Positions 47,026-56,114 of a DNA stretch of 64,000 nt are shown here, one piece after another. Location: the NCBI RefSeq assembly GCF_000720255.1, contig NZ_JOJE01000027.1, forward strand, positions 62,001 through 126,000. Reading direction: 5' to 3'. How positions within the stretch are numbered: the stretch's first letter is position 1; each line of letters begins with the position of its first letter. Position numbers and translations under genes: made by a program. Below the pieces are notes generated by a model. That model did not search any database. It worked only from the letters and a program-made list of their open reading frames with translations, and was not told where the DNA came from. The stretch comes from Streptomyces griseus subsp. griseus (GTDB taxonomy: Bacteria > Actinomycetota > Actinomycetes > Streptomycetales > Streptomycetaceae).

Positions 47026-48111
47026 ATGACCGGACGCTACTGCTCCCTCGCGCAGCAGCCGGCCCCCGCGTTCGCACCGGGGCTGGCCGCCGAGCGGATC
47101 GGTGCGCTCGTCGGGGGACGTCCGATGTGGGTCAACGGCACGGTCCTGCACTACTGCTTCTTCGACGGCGACTCCGACGGCTCCGTCATTCCCGTACCGG
47201 GAACCGGCGAGGTCCGGCGGGTGTCGTGGGTCGGCGCCAAGGAGCAGCGGGACGTGGTGCGCGAGTGCTTCAAGGAGTGGCAGGACCTCGGCATCGGGCT
47301 GACGTTCGCCGAGGTCGAGGACCGTTCGGAGGCCGAGCTGCGCATCGGGTTCCAGCAGGGCGACGGCTCCTGGTCGACCGTGGGCAGGGACGCGCTCCAG
47401 GTCGCTCTGAACGAGCGGACCATGAACTTCGGCTGGGACCTGACCGCGCCCGGGGAGCACGGGACGGCCCTGCACGAGATCGGGCACGCGCTGGGCATGC
47501 TGCACGAGCACCAGAGCCCGTTCGCCGGGATCCACTGGGACGACGAGGCCGTGTACGCCGATCTGGCGGGCCCGCCGAACTTCTGGAGCCGGGACACGAC
47601 GTTCTTCAACATCCTGCGCAAACTGGACCCGGCCGAGGTCAACGGCTCGGTCTGGGACCCGCTGTCCATCATGGAGTACCCCTTCTCTTCGGGGCTGATC
47701 CTGGAGCCGGAGCAGTACCGTGCGGGCGTGCACCCGCCCGGAGCCCTGTCCCCCCTCGACAAGGAGTTCGCGCTCCGCTGGTATCCGCCGGCCTGCCCCT
47801 CCCGGCCTCCCGCGCTGGTGCCGTTCCGCTCGGCGCCGCTACGGCTGGCCCCGGGCGGCCAGGCCGACTTCACCGTCGAACCGCCCGAGACCCGTGACTA
47901 CACCGTGGGCACCTTCGGCGACAGCGACACCGTCGTCGTGGTCTTCGAGGAGCGGGACGCCGAACCCCGCTACCTCACCGCCCAGGACGACGGTGGCACC
48001 CCGCACAACACCGCCATCAAGGCCCGCTTCGTCAAGGGCCGCCGCTACTTCGTCCGCGTCCGCCTGTACTCCACCTGGGGCTCGGGCGAGACAGCCGTCA
48101 TGTACTGGTGA
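47026..48111 (+). CDS. Astacin/matrixin-like zinc metalloprotease (M12A type)
   Basis: 361 residues. The zinc-binding consensus HEIGHALGMLHEH (His150, Glu151, His154, His160) and a methionine-turn SIMEY (Met216, Tyr218) identify a metzincin of the astacin/peptidase M12A group. The N-terminal region (PMWVNGTVLHYCFFDGDSDG) is typical. The C-terminal 90 residues form a beta-rich domain (FTVEPPETRDYTVGTFGDS, VKGRRYFVRVRLYSTWGSGE) resembling a bacterial pre-peptidase C-terminal domain. No export signal is evident. ATG 47026 is chosen because upstream in-frame residues are basic and not family-like; the ribosome-binding site is weak. It diverges from the LuxR gene. Confidence 0.88.
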   Translation: MTGRYCSLAQQPAPAFAPGLAAERIGALVGGRPMWVNGTVLHYCFFDGDSDGSVIPVPGTGEVRRVSWVGAKEQRDVVRECFKEWQDLGIGLTFAEVEDRSEAELRIGFQQGDGSWSTVGRDALQVALNERTMNFGWDLTAPGEHGTALHEIGHALGMLHEHQSPFAGIHWDDEAVYADLAGPPNFWSRDTTFFNILRKLDPAEVNGSVWDPLSIMEYPFSSGLILEPEQYRAGVHPPGALSPLDKEFALRWYPPACPSRPPALVPFRSAPLRLAPGGQADFTVEPPETRDYTVGTFGDSDTVVVVFEERDAEPRYLTAQDDGGTPHNTAIKARFVKGRRYFVRVRLYSTWGSGETAVMYW

Positions 48112-48172
48112 CAACCCGCCCGCTCACACGCGGGCACCCGAACCACAGTCCGGCACCGGGGGAGCGGTCGGG

Positions 48173-48202
48173 CAGGTCGCCTTTCAGGGGGAGGGCGACC
48201 TG
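48173..48202. terminator. Bidirectional terminator hairpin
   Basis: CAGGTCGCC and GGCGACCTG form a perfect 9-bp stem around a 12-base loop, in the gap between the convergent metalloprotease and fucosidase genes. A smaller stem (GCCCGC/GCGGGC) lies at 48118-48135. Confidence 0.6.
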
Positions 48203-48279
48203 TCCGACCACGCCATGTCGTGGGGGGGCGCGGCGGTGCGCTCACGTGCTTGGGGGCCGCTCGGGCTGTTGTCGGGGTG

Positions 48280-50232
48280 TCAGAGGGCGATGATCTGCCA
48301 CTGCTGCTCGGGTGCGCGGGTGTAGGTGAACTGGTTGATGTTGGCCCCGTCGGCGGTCGAGCCCGCGTCGACGTTGAGCGACAGTCCGCTGAACCGGTTG
48401 ATGAGGTAGTAGTAGCCGTCGCCGGTGGGCGTGACCGCCCAGTGCTGCTGGGGAACGTTGTTGTCCGCATAGATGGAGACGTTTCCGCCGTCCACCCGGG
48501 AGAGTCCGGCCACCTCCATCAGCTTGCCGCTGTTCACGTTCTTGATCTCGTAGTAGCCGTCTCCGGTCGAGGCGAAGGTCCACTTCTGGGCGGTGTTGTT
48601 CAGCCACGGCCACTGCTGGATGTTGGTGCCGTTGGCGGTGCCGAAGTTGAACACGTCGACGACCTTGCCGCTCTTGCGGTTGACGATGCGATAGACCGTG
48701 CCGTTGCCCGGCAGGACACTCGACACCAGCGCCGGCTTGGCCGTCCGGCCGCCGATCCGGACGCCGCCGATGTTGGCGTAGCCGCCGGTGGCCGCGTTGG
48801 CCTGGATCCGTACGAAGCCCACGTTCCGGGCGGGCCACTCGACCACCTTGGGGGCACGGCCGCCGGCCCAGGTGCCGGTGGCGACCTGGGTGAAGTTCGT
48901 GCCGTCGGTGCTGGTGGAGATGGTGTAAGAGGTGATGTCGCCGTCGGTGGTGTCGTTGCGGCCCCACTGCTTGGGCAGGTACTCCAGGGTGGAGACACTG
49001 CTCCACACCCCGCCCAGATCGATCGTGATCGAGTGCGGCAGGGCCGGGGCCAGTCCCCACGTCGACCAGCAGGTCTCGTAGCCCTTGTCGCTCAGCCCGT
49101 CGATGGCGTTGAGCGGTCCCTCGCCGGTGTGGAATCCGGTCGCGTAGGCGCTGACGGGCGTCACGGGGTGCTCGGCGCGCAGCGGCTGGGTGGGCAGCGG
49201 CGGGCGGGAGGTGTTGGGGCTCCAGGCCGCTCCGACTTCGGCGAGTCGGTTGACGATGTTGGTGTCCAGCTTGCCGTTGCGGTTGGGCGGGCAGTTGAGG
49301 ATGAACGAGGTGTACTTCGGTTCCAGGTCGGTCAGGTGCGACAGGATCGCCGCCTTGCTCATCGGGTCGGTGGTCGGCGTGGTCGGGTGCCAGAACCACC
49401 CGTTGCTGATCGTCTGTCCCTGCGTGGCGGCGTAGGTGTTCCCGGCCGGCGCTGTGACGCCGAGCGGCTCCTCGAAGTAGATCGCGTCGCCGAGCCACGG
49501 CACCGACAGCCCGCCGTGGTCGATCATGACGATGTCCGGCTGGAGCGACTTCACGTGCTCGCGGATCGTCTGGTAGGAGACGGCCTGCTGGCCCATCTGC
49601 CAGGCGTAACCGTCGGTGACGAACAGGTCGATGGTGCCGTAGTTGGTGAGCAGCTCGGTGATCTGACCGAGTATGAAGGTCATGTCGGCGGGCTGGATGG
49701 CATCGGTGGTGTCGAGCCCGGACACCTTGTGCCGGCTCTCCCATGCCTCGACGCCGAAGGTGCGGTCCCAGATCGAGTAGTAAAGTCCGACCTTCAGCCC
49801 CTTCGCCCGGAACGCGTCGCAGTAGGCCCTCACCACGTCCTGCTTGTAGGAGCTGTTCGCGACATTCTGGGTACCGTAGGCGCTCGGCCACAGGGCGAAG
49901 CCGTCATGGTGCTTGGTCGTCAGGATGCCGTAGCTCATCTTCGCCGCCACGGCGGCGTCCGCCCACTGGGCGCAGTCCACGGCCGTGGGGGCGAACAGGG
50001 TCGGGCTCTGGTTGGGCTCGGCCCACTCCTGGTTGGTGAAGGTGCCCAGGTTGAAGTGGTTGAACATGCCGAACCGCATGTTCGCCAGCTTCTCCAGGTT
50101 GGTCTGCAGGTCGGCGGCTGCCGCCTGCGTCAGCAGGGGCGACAGAGCGGGGACCACGGGCAGCGCGGTCGCGGCCGCAGCGGCGCCCGCGGCACCCAGC
50201 AGCGCGCGACGGGACAGTCTTCCTGACGACAT
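48280..50232 (-). CDS. Secreted alpha-L-fucosidase (GH29) with discoidin and RICIN domains
   Basis: 650 residues. A Tat signal (SRRALLGAAGAAAAATALPV) leads into the GH29 catalytic domain: MRFGMFNHFNLGTFTN, KHHDGFALWPS (His108/His109), and the IDLFVTDGYAW motif whose Asp207 fits the catalytic nucleophile position. A discoidin/F5-8 type carbohydrate-binding domain (about 385-500, HSITIDLGGVWSSVSTLEYL) is followed by a ricin-type beta-trefoil (about 515-650, YRIVNRKSGKVVDVFNFGTA, three QxW repeats: QQWPW, QQHWAV, QQWQI). It releases L-fucose from glycans outside the cell; the added domains target polysaccharide. Monocistronic. Confidence 0.92.
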   Translation of the reverse strand: MSSGRLSRRALLGAAGAAAAATALPVVPALSPLLTQAAAADLQTNLEKLANMRFGMFNHFNLGTFTNQEWAEPNQSPTLFAPTAVDCAQWADAAVAAKMSYGILTTKHHDGFALWPSAYGTQNVANSSYKQDVVRAYCDAFRAKGLKVGLYYSIWDRTFGVEAWESRHKVSGLDTTDAIQPADMTFILGQITELLTNYGTIDLFVTDGYAWQMGQQAVSYQTIREHVKSLQPDIVMIDHGGLSVPWLGDAIYFEEPLGVTAPAGNTYAATQGQTISNGWFWHPTTPTTDPMSKAAILSHLTDLEPKYTSFILNCPPNRNGKLDTNIVNRLAEVGAAWSPNTSRPPLPTQPLRAEHPVTPVSAYATGFHTGEGPLNAIDGLSDKGYETCWSTWGLAPALPHSITIDLGGVWSSVSTLEYLPKQWGRNDTTDGDITSYTISTSTDGTNFTQVATGTWAGGRAPKVVEWPARNVGFVRIQANAATGGYANIGGVRIGGRTAKPALVSSVLPGNGTVYRIVNRKSGKVVDVFNFGTANGTNIQQWPWLNNTAQKWTFASTGDGYYEIKNVNSGKLMEVAGLSRVDGGNVSIYADNNVPQQHWAVTPTGDGYYYLINRFSGLSLNVDAGSTADGANINQFTYTRAPEQQWQIIAL

Positions 50233-50586
50233 GGGCGTACTCCCTGTTGAGGGTGGCTCTGAGGTTCGGGGTGAGGCGGCTGGGAGCTGCAGCCCGAGGG
50301 CATGCGGGCTCCAGACTTTCGGGCGCGGCCCTCCTTGTGGGCTCCGAAGGGCCGGATGTTACGCATGAAGGTCGATGACGTAACTGCCTCATGTCAACAG
50401 GTGAGAGGATGAAAGTACGCACAGCCAGAGCGAAATTGGCGGTTTGATCCCCATAAGGACGTTTTCTCCTGCCGTAGACATGCCATGTTTCGCAGGAGGC
50501 GGAGGGTGGCCTCAGAAGCGCCGCAGCGGTTCCGGGAGCGGCGCACCCGGCTGCGGCGGCGTGACTGGAAGGACTGACCACTCAGT
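50233..50586. other. Intergenic region upstream of the fucosidase
   Basis: About 350 bases with no convincing gene. A TTGACA box (minus strand, 50397-50392) points toward the fucosidase start, but no good -10 follows at the standard spacing. The monooxygenase gene on the right ends at 50587. Confidence 0.4.
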
Positions 50587-51960
50587 TCACGACGCCGCCC
50601 GCTCCTCGCCCACCGTGTCCGGGTGGGCGAGGCCGAGGTGGTCGCGGAGGGTGGTGCCCTCGTAGTCCGTGCGGAAGACGCCCTGTTCCTGCAGGAGCGG
50701 GACCACCTTGTCGGCGAAGTCGTCGAGGCCGCCGGGGGTGATGTGCGGGACGAGGATGAAGCCGTCGCTCGCGTCGGCCTGGACGTACTCGTTGATGGTC
50801 CTGGCGACGGTGGCCGGGGAGCCGATGAAGTTCTGGCGGTTGCCGGTCTCGATGACGAGGTCACGGATGGACCAGTTGTTGGCCGCCGCCAGCTCCCGCC
50901 ATTCGCGGGCGGTGGCCAGCGGGTCGCGGTACATACGGACCTGGGCGCGGCCGCGGGAGACGGTGTGCTCGCCGGGCAGCGGGTCGATGTCCGGGAGCGG
51001 TCCGTCCGGGTCGTACGAGGAGAGGTCCCGGTTCCAGACCCACTCCAGGTGCTTGAGGGCGGTCGCGCCGCTGACCTGCCGGCGGCGTACCTCGTGGGCG
51101 GTCTCCTCGGCCTCGGCGTCGGTGTCGCCGAGGACGAAGCTCGCGGCGGGCAGGATGAGCAGCTGGTCGGGGCGGCGGCCGTACTTGGCGAGGCGGGACT
51201 TGACGTCCGTGTAGAAGGCCTGGCCGGTGTCGAGGGTGGCGTACCGGCTGAAGATGGCGTCCGCACTGGACGCGGCGAACTCGCGGCCCTCCTCGGAGTC
51301 TCCGGCCTGGAAGATCACCGGGCGGCCCTGGGGGCTGCGCGGGACGTTGAAGCGGCCGTGGATGTCGAAGTGCTGCCCCTCGTGGACGAAGGCGCCGGCC
51401 TTGGCGTCGCTGAGGAAGGTGCCGGTGGCCTGGTCGGCGACGACCTCGTCACCTCGCCAGGAGTCGAAGAGCTCGTGCGCCGTGGACAGGAACTCCTTGG
51501 CTCGGGAGTAGCGCTCGTCCTGCGGCAGGAAGCCGCCGCGGCGGAAGTTCTCGCCGGTGAAGGCGTCCCAGGAGGTGACGACGTTCCAGGCGGAGCGGCC
51601 GTCGGAGAGGTGGTCGAGGCTGGCGAACTGGCGGGCCACCTCGTAGGGCTCGTTGAAGGTGGAGTTGATGGTGCCGGTCAGGCCGAGGCGCTCGGTGACG
51701 GCGGCGAGCGCGGTGAGGACGGTGAAGGTGTCGGGGCGGCCGACGACGTCCAGGTCGTAGATCTTGCCGCCCTGTTCGCGGAGCCTGAGCCCCTCGGCGA
51801 GGAACAGGAAGTCGAACTTGGCGCGTTCGGCGGTCTTCGCGAAGTGCACGAAGGAACTGAACTCGATGTGGCTGCCGGCCTTCGGGTCGCTCCACACGGT
51901 GGTGTTGTTGACGCCGGGGAAGTGCGCGGCCAGGTGGATCTGCTTCAGGGGCTTGCTCAT
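50587..51960 (-). CDS. FMN-dependent monooxygenase, NtaA/SnaA/DszA family (CmoJ/YxeK-like)
   Basis: 457 residues, a luciferase-like TIM-barrel flavin monooxygenase: LKQIHLAAHFPGVNNTTVWS, FLFLAEGLRLREQGGKIYDL, TGTINSTFNEPYEVARQFAS, LDHLSDGRSAWNVVTS, GRPVIFQAGDSEEGREFAA and a C-terminal IVLVPHITPGGLDDF-like segment, all NtaA-family hallmarks. Relatives cleave C-S or C-N bonds in organosulfur or aminopolycarboxylate compounds using FMNH2 and O2. Together with the second monooxygenase, the GNAT gene and the ABC importer it matches the Bacillus S-alkylcysteine/2-succinocysteine salvage set (CmoJ, YxeK). It follows the other monooxygenase by 20 bases, so they form one operon. Confidence 0.92.
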   Translation of the reverse strand: MSKPLKQIHLAAHFPGVNNTTVWSDPKAGSHIEFSSFVHFAKTAERAKFDFLFLAEGLRLREQGGKIYDLDVVGRPDTFTVLTALAAVTERLGLTGTINSTFNEPYEVARQFASLDHLSDGRSAWNVVTSWDAFTGENFRRGGFLPQDERYSRAKEFLSTAHELFDSWRGDEVVADQATGTFLSDAKAGAFVHEGQHFDIHGRFNVPRSPQGRPVIFQAGDSEEGREFAASSADAIFSRYATLDTGQAFYTDVKSRLAKYGRRPDQLLILPAASFVLGDTDAEAEETAHEVRRRQVSGATALKHLEWVWNRDLSSYDPDGPLPDIDPLPGEHTVSRGRAQVRMYRDPLATAREWRELAAANNWSIRDLVIETGNRQNFIGSPATVARTINEYVQADASDGFILVPHITPGGLDDFADKVVPLLQEQGVFRTDYEGTTLRDHLGLAHPDTVGEERAAS

Positions 51961-51980
51961 GGAAGTGGTGTCCCTCCGGC

Positions 51981-53183
51981 TCAGGCGGCGGCGTAGCGGT
52001 TGGCGGGGCGGGGCAGGCCCAGCAGTCCGCGCAGGGTGTCGGCCTCGTAGGCGCGGCGGAAGGCGCCCCGGCGCTGGAGTTCGGGGACCAGACCGCGGGT
52101 GATCGCCGGGAGGTCGTGGCCGGCCACGGCGGGCCGCAGCCGGAACCCGGTCAGGCCGGCCGACTGGAACTCCTGAAGCAGGTCGGCGAGTTGGGCGGGG
52201 GTGCCGGTGAAGATCCGGGCGTCACTGGTGTACGGCTCTCCGGCGAGGGCGTCCAGGCGGTCCTTGCGGGCCGCGGCCTCGGCGGGGTCGTCGTCGAGGA
52301 AGACCACCAGGTCGCCGAAGACGTGCAGCGTCTCCCCCGCGCGGCCGGCGGTCTCCTGCTCGGCGCGGATCTCGGCGAGAATCGCGCGGGCCCGGTCGGT
52401 GTCGTGCGGGGTGATGTAGCCGATGTCGGCCGCCCGGGCCACCAGCCGGTACGGGACGGTGTCGTGGGCGAGGGCGGTGACGAGGGGCTGTCCCTGCGGC
52501 GGGCGGGGGGTGATGGACGGGCCCTTGACGCTGAAGTGCGGTCCCTCGAAGTCGATGTAGTGCAGCTTGTCACGGTCGATGAAGCGGCCGGTGGCGGCGT
52601 CGCGGATCTCCGCGTCGTCCTCCCAGCTGTCCCAGAGACGGCGTACGACCTCGACGTGGTCGGCGGCCTCGTCGAAGAGGTCGCGCAGCACGGCCGGCGC
52701 GTCCGGGCTGTCGTAGGCCTCGATGCGCGCGATGGTGCGGCGGCCGAAGTGGGCGGCCTCGTGGGGGCGGGCGCTGATCTGGACACGCAGCCCGGCGCGG
52801 CCGGTGCTGACGTAGTCGAGGGTGGCGATGGCCTTGGAGATGTGGAACGGCTCGGTGTGTGTGGCGATGACGGTCGGTACGAGGCCGATGTGCCGGGTGA
52901 GCGGGGCGACCCTGGAGGCGATCAGGACGGCGTCCAGGCGGCCGCGTACCTGGTCGGTGCGGTCGTCCGGGTCCAGGAAGTGCGAGGACTGCGGGCCGAG
53001 GCCGTCCTCGATGGTGACGAAGTCGATGAGGCCGCGCTCGGCCTCCTGGACCAGGTCGGTCCAGTGTCCGGCGGTGAACAGGTCCCGGGGGCGGGCGACC
53101 GGCTCGCGCCAGGAGGCGGGGTGCCAGCCGGTGCCGTCGAGGGCGACGGCGAGGTGCAGATGAGCAGGGTGGGTCGAGGACAC
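51981..53183 (-). CDS. Luciferase-like (LLM) flavin monooxygenase
   Basis: 400 residues of the luciferase-like fold: HLHLAVALDGTGWHPASWR, FVTIEDGLGPQSSHF, RLDAVLIASRVAPLTRHIGL, LDYVSTGRAGLRVQISARP, ITPRPPQGQPLVTALAHDTV, and a C-terminal substrate-binding stretch LTGFRLRPAVAGHDLPAI. It presumably oxygenates an organosulfur substrate with reduced FMN. Start GTG 53183, preceded by AGGAAGG. It is the first gene of a two-gene operon whose 5' region encodes a cysteine leader peptide, implying expression is tuned to cysteine supply. Confidence 0.9.
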   Translation of the reverse strand: MSSTHPAHLHLAVALDGTGWHPASWREPVARPRDLFTAGHWTDLVQEAERGLIDFVTIEDGLGPQSSHFLDPDDRTDQVRGRLDAVLIASRVAPLTRHIGLVPTVIATHTEPFHISKAIATLDYVSTGRAGLRVQISARPHEAAHFGRRTIARIEAYDSPDAPAVLRDLFDEAADHVEVVRRLWDSWEDDAEIRDAATGRFIDRDKLHYIDFEGPHFSVKGPSITPRPPQGQPLVTALAHDTVPYRLVARAADIGYITPHDTDRARAILAEIRAEQETAGRAGETLHVFGDLVVFLDDDPAEAAARKDRLDALAGEPYTSDARIFTGTPAQLADLLQEFQSAGLTGFRLRPAVAGHDLPAITRGLVPELQRRGAFRRAYEADTLRGLLGLPRPANRYAAA

Positions 53184-53266
53184 GAGGGGTGCCTTCCTGG
53201 AGGTCCGTCCGTACGAGAATCACCGGCCCCGGAGACGTCACGGGCGCACGGTGCGGGAGAAACGGG

Positions 53267-53353
53267 TCAGGAGCAACAGAGCGCGCCGGCCACGCGCTGG
53301 AGGTCGATGTGGGGCCGGGAGTGGAGGTGAACGGTGCGGGACGTCCGGGTCAC
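53267..53353 (-). CDS. Cysteine leader peptide (upstream of monooxygenase operon)
   Basis: A 28-residue peptide starting at GTG 53353 behind a perfect AAGGAGG site and ending PHIDLQRVAGALCCS. The (R/P)HIDLxRV...C pattern is the actinobacterial 'putative leader peptide' signature found ahead of sulfur-metabolism genes. Two adjacent Cys codons near the stop should stall the ribosome when cysteinyl-tRNA is scarce. It lies 83 bases upstream of the LLM monooxygenase start. I see no obvious terminator hairpin in that gap, so the mechanism could be transcriptional or translational. Confidence 0.72.
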   Translation of the reverse strand: MTRTSRTVHLHSRPHIDLQRVAGALCCS

Positions 53354-53409
53354 GTCCGCCACCTCCTTCTTCTCGCGCGGGACCGACGCCGCGCACATCT
53401 CGTCGTCAG

Positions 53410-54194
53410 TCACAACGGCCGTACCTCGCCGGGTGTTCCCCGTTCCGGAGTGTGGACCCGGAGGATCGGCGAGCGGCGGCACAGGGTGAAGCCGAGCGAC
53501 TCGTAGAGACTGATCGCCGGGGTGTTGTCCGCGGCCGCGTGCAGGAACGGGGTCTCGCCGCGGGCGCGGATGCCCGCGGCGACCGCGCGGACGAGGCGGG
53601 TGGCCAGGCCCCGGCCTCGGTGGTCCGGGTCGGTGCAGACGGCGCTGATCTCCGTCCAGCCGGGCAGCCGAAGCCTCCCCCGGCCTCGGCCGGGGGGACC
53701 CCCATCTCGCTTCGCTCGCCCGCCATGGCGATCAGCCGTCCCTGGTGGCGGATGCCGAGGTACGTACCGAGGGCGATGGTGCGCTCGAGGAACGGGCCCG
53801 GCCGGGTGCGGGCGACGAGGTCCAGGATCTCCGGGACGTCCGCGGGGCCGAGGAGGACCGCCTCCGGGGCGTGTTCGACGCACAGCCCGGTGTCGACGAG
53901 TTGCACACCCTCCCCGCCACCGACGACCACCCAGCCCTCGGGGACACGGTCGGCCGGCTTGAGCCGTACGACGCTTCGCGGGCCGACGAGTTCGCGCAGG
54001 TCGGCCCAGGCGGCCGTATCCGCCGGGTCGGCGAGCGCGGCGAAGGCGTACACGTCGGCCGGGTAGCGGGCCGCCTGGCCCACCCGTTCGGCGAGGTTGG
54101 CGTGCGGTCCGCTCAGCGCGTGCCAGACGGCGTTGTCCAGGGGGTGTGCGCCGGTGCGCGTGGCGGCACCCCCCGGGCGGGCTTCGGTCGTCAC
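53410..54194 (-). pseudogene. GNAT N-acetyltransferase broken by a 44-bp repeat insertion
   Basis: The gene starts at GTG 54194, overlapping the SBP stop. It reads through a GNAT-type N-terminal half (ALADPADTAAWADLRELVG, VQLVDTGLCVEHAPEAVLLG, LGTYLGIRHQGRLIAMAGE). Within GE|RLPGW the sequence is split by a 44-bp palindromic insertion (53671-53714). Because 44 is not a multiple of three, the acetyl-CoA motif and remainder (WTEISAVCTDPDHRGRGLAT, FLHAAADNTPAISLYESLGF) fall into another frame, ending at 53410. The actual translated frame runs to nonsense and stops at 53406. The enzyme would acetylate an amino group, presumably an S-substituted cysteine in this context. Confidence 0.82.
53671..53714. 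repeat. 44-bp GC palindromic repeat inserted in the GNAT gene
   Basis: The inserted block contains the self-complementary CCCCCGGCC/GGCCGGGGG flanked by CGAAGCGAGA-type arms. This layout is like short GC-rich palindromic repeats scattered through Streptomyces intergenic regions. Excising it restores GE-R-LPGW and one continuous GNAT frame. Confidence 0.7.
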
Positions 54195-55213
54195 GAGTTG
54201 TCCAGCGGCAGTCCGGGCGGGTTGACCTCGGACGTGGCGACGGCCTCGTTGGAGAGGTTCCAGGCCTTGAGCCACTTGGCGTACTGACCGTGCTCGATCA
54301 GGTAGTTGATGGCGTCGGCGAGGGGCTTGGCGAGGCCGCTGTCCTTCTTGGCGGTCGCGGCGATCAGCCCCTGCAGCGATGCGCCGGCGCCGGAGAACTG
54401 GCCCGCGATACGGGTCGCCTGGGGCGTGCCGGCGGTCTTCGCCGCGTGGTAGGCGAGGGCGGGGTTGGGGCCGAAGTAGGCGTCGATCTTGCCGCTGCTG
54501 AGCGCCAGGTAGATGCTGTTGCTCTCCTGGAAGTACTTGACGGTGAGGGGCTTCTTGCCCTCCTTGGCCAGCTTGGCCTTCCACTCCAGGAGGAGCTTCT
54601 CCTGGTTGGTGCCGTTGCCGACGGAGACCGTCCTGCCGGCGAGGTTCTCGTAGTCGCCGTCGAACTTCCAGGGGTTGTCCTTCTTCACCTCGAAGGCGAG
54701 GTCGTCCTTGCGGTAGGAGGCGAACTCGTACTTCTGCTTGCGCTCCTCGGTGTCGGTGACGTTGGAGAGGGCCACGTCGACCTTTCCGCTGTCGAGGCCG
54801 ATGAACAGGTTCTCCCATGTCGAACTGCGCACCTCGGGCTCGAGACCGAAGACGGCGGCGATCAGCCGGCCGAGGTCGGGCTCGGAGCCGGTGGTGGTCT
54901 TCTGGTCGCTGCCCACGAAGCCGAGCGGCGGGTTGCCGGAGGGCAGGGTGCCGGACCCGATGACCAACTTGCCGCTCTTCTTGAGGGCCGCGGGCAGTTC
55001 GGCACTGATGGACTTCACCTCGGAGACCTTGAGGGCGGTCTCCTTGGCGGCGCCGTTGGACAACCGGCCCACGGTGACCGTGCCTGCGGTGTCGGTCCTG
55101 GCGGCGGCCTGGCTGTCGCCCCCGCAGGCGGCGAGCCCGGTGGCGAGGGTGGCGACGGCGGTCGCCGCGGTGATGCCGCGTGTCAGGCTGCGTCGGGAGA
55201 TCTGGGTGGGCAT
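54191..55213 (-). CDS. ABC transporter substrate-binding lipoprotein, amino-acid type
   Basis: 340 residues with twin-arginine residues then a lipobox (RRSLTRG... TGLAACG, Cys30) and the family-3 solute-binding fold: LVIGSGTLPSGNPPLGFVGS, GSEPDLGRLIAAVFGLEPEV, FIGLDSGKVDVALSNVTDTE, RKQKYEFASYRKDDLAFEVK. It captures a polar or sulfur amino acid at the outer membrane face and delivers it to the permease. It is third in the permease-ATPase-SBP-GNAT operon, 70 bases from the ATPase gene and overlapping the GNAT start (GTGA). Substrate in this context: cystine or an S-substituted cysteine (inference). Confidence 0.92.
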   Translation of the reverse strand: MPTQISRRSLTRGITAATAVATLATGLAACGGDSQAAARTDTAGTVTVGRLSNGAAKETALKVSEVKSISAELPAALKKSGKLVIGSGTLPSGNPPLGFVGSDQKTTTGSEPDLGRLIAAVFGLEPEVRSSTWENLFIGLDSGKVDVALSNVTDTEERKQKYEFASYRKDDLAFEVKKDNPWKFDGDYENLAGRTVSVGNGTNQEKLLLEWKAKLAKEGKKPLTVKYFQESNSIYLALSSGKIDAYFGPNPALAYHAAKTAGTPQATRIAGQFSGAGASLQGLIAATAKKDSGLAKPLADAINYLIEHGQYAKWLKAWNLSNEAVATSEVNPPGLPLDNS

Positions 55214-55283
55214 GACTGTCCTTGTCGCTCGGAAAGGGTGCCGGGGTGGCGTGGGGTTGCGGATCTGTCGGGCTCGGGCCGGA

Positions 55284-56114
55284 TCACAGGACCCTGCTGA
55301 GGAAGTCCCTGGTCCGTTCGTGTCGCGGCTTGTCCAGGACCTCGGCGGGCGGGCCCTGTTCGACGATGCGGCCGCCGTCGATGAAGACGACCCGGTCGGC
55401 GACCTCCCGGGCGAACCCGATCTCGTGCGTGACGATCACCAGGGTGGTGCCGCTTTTCGCGAGGTCCTTGATGACCGTGAGGACCTCGCCCACGAGTTCG
55501 GGGTCGAGGGCGGAGGTGGGCTCGTCGAAGAGGATGAGTCCCGGGCGCAGGGCCAGGGCCCGGGCGATGGCCACGCGTTGCTGCTGGCCGCCCGACAACT
55601 GCCGCGGGTAGGCGTCGGCCTTGTCCGCCAGGCCGACCCGGCCGAGGAGTTGGCGGGCCAGGATCAGGGCCTGCGCCTTGCCGAGCTTCCCGGTGGCCAC
55701 GGGGGCGGCCGCCACGTTGTCGAGGACGGTCAGATGCGGGAAGAGGTTGAAGTTCTGGAAGACGAAGCCGATGCGGCTGCGCTGGGTGAGGATGGCCCGC
55801 TCGCTCAGCTCCCGCAGCCGGTCGCCGTTGCGGCGTACGCCGATCAGCTCGCCGTTGACGCTGACGTAGCCGCGTTCGGGCTTCTCCAGGTGGTTGATGA
55901 CCCGCAGCAGGGTGGACTTGCCCGACCCGGACGGGCCGAGGATCACGGTGACCTCGCCGGGCCGCACGGTCAGGTCGACGCCGTCCAGCACGCGGTGGGC
56001 GCCGTACCACTTGTGCACGTCGTGCACTTCGACGGCGGCGGGCGCGGCCTCGGCGGTGGTGAGGGTGCCGGCGGTGGTCAGGTGTTCGGCGGTGGTGCCG
56101 TGTTCGGCGGTCAT
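55284..56114 (-). CDS. Amino-acid ABC transporter ATPase
   Basis: 276 residues: Walker A ILGPSGSGKSTLLRVINHLE, Q-loop FVFQNFNLFPHLTVLDNVAA, signature LSGGQQQRVAIARALALRPG, Walker B LILFDEPTSALDPELVGEV, and the H-loop VIVTHEIGFAREVADRVVFI. This is the GlnQ/HisP type that energises polar amino acid import. ATG 56114 overlaps the permease stop (ATGA), so the two are coupled. Confidence 0.95.
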   Translation of the reverse strand: MTAEHGTTAEHLTTAGTLTTAEAAPAAVEVHDVHKWYGAHRVLDGVDLTVRPGEVTVILGPSGSGKSTLLRVINHLEKPERGYVSVNGELIGVRRNGDRLRELSERAILTQRSRIGFVFQNFNLFPHLTVLDNVAAAPVATGKLGKAQALILARQLLGRVGLADKADAYPRQLSGGQQQRVAIARALALRPGLILFDEPTSALDPELVGEVLTVIKDLAKSGTTLVIVTHEIGFAREVADRVVFIDGGRIVEQGPPAEVLDKPRHERTRDFLSRVL

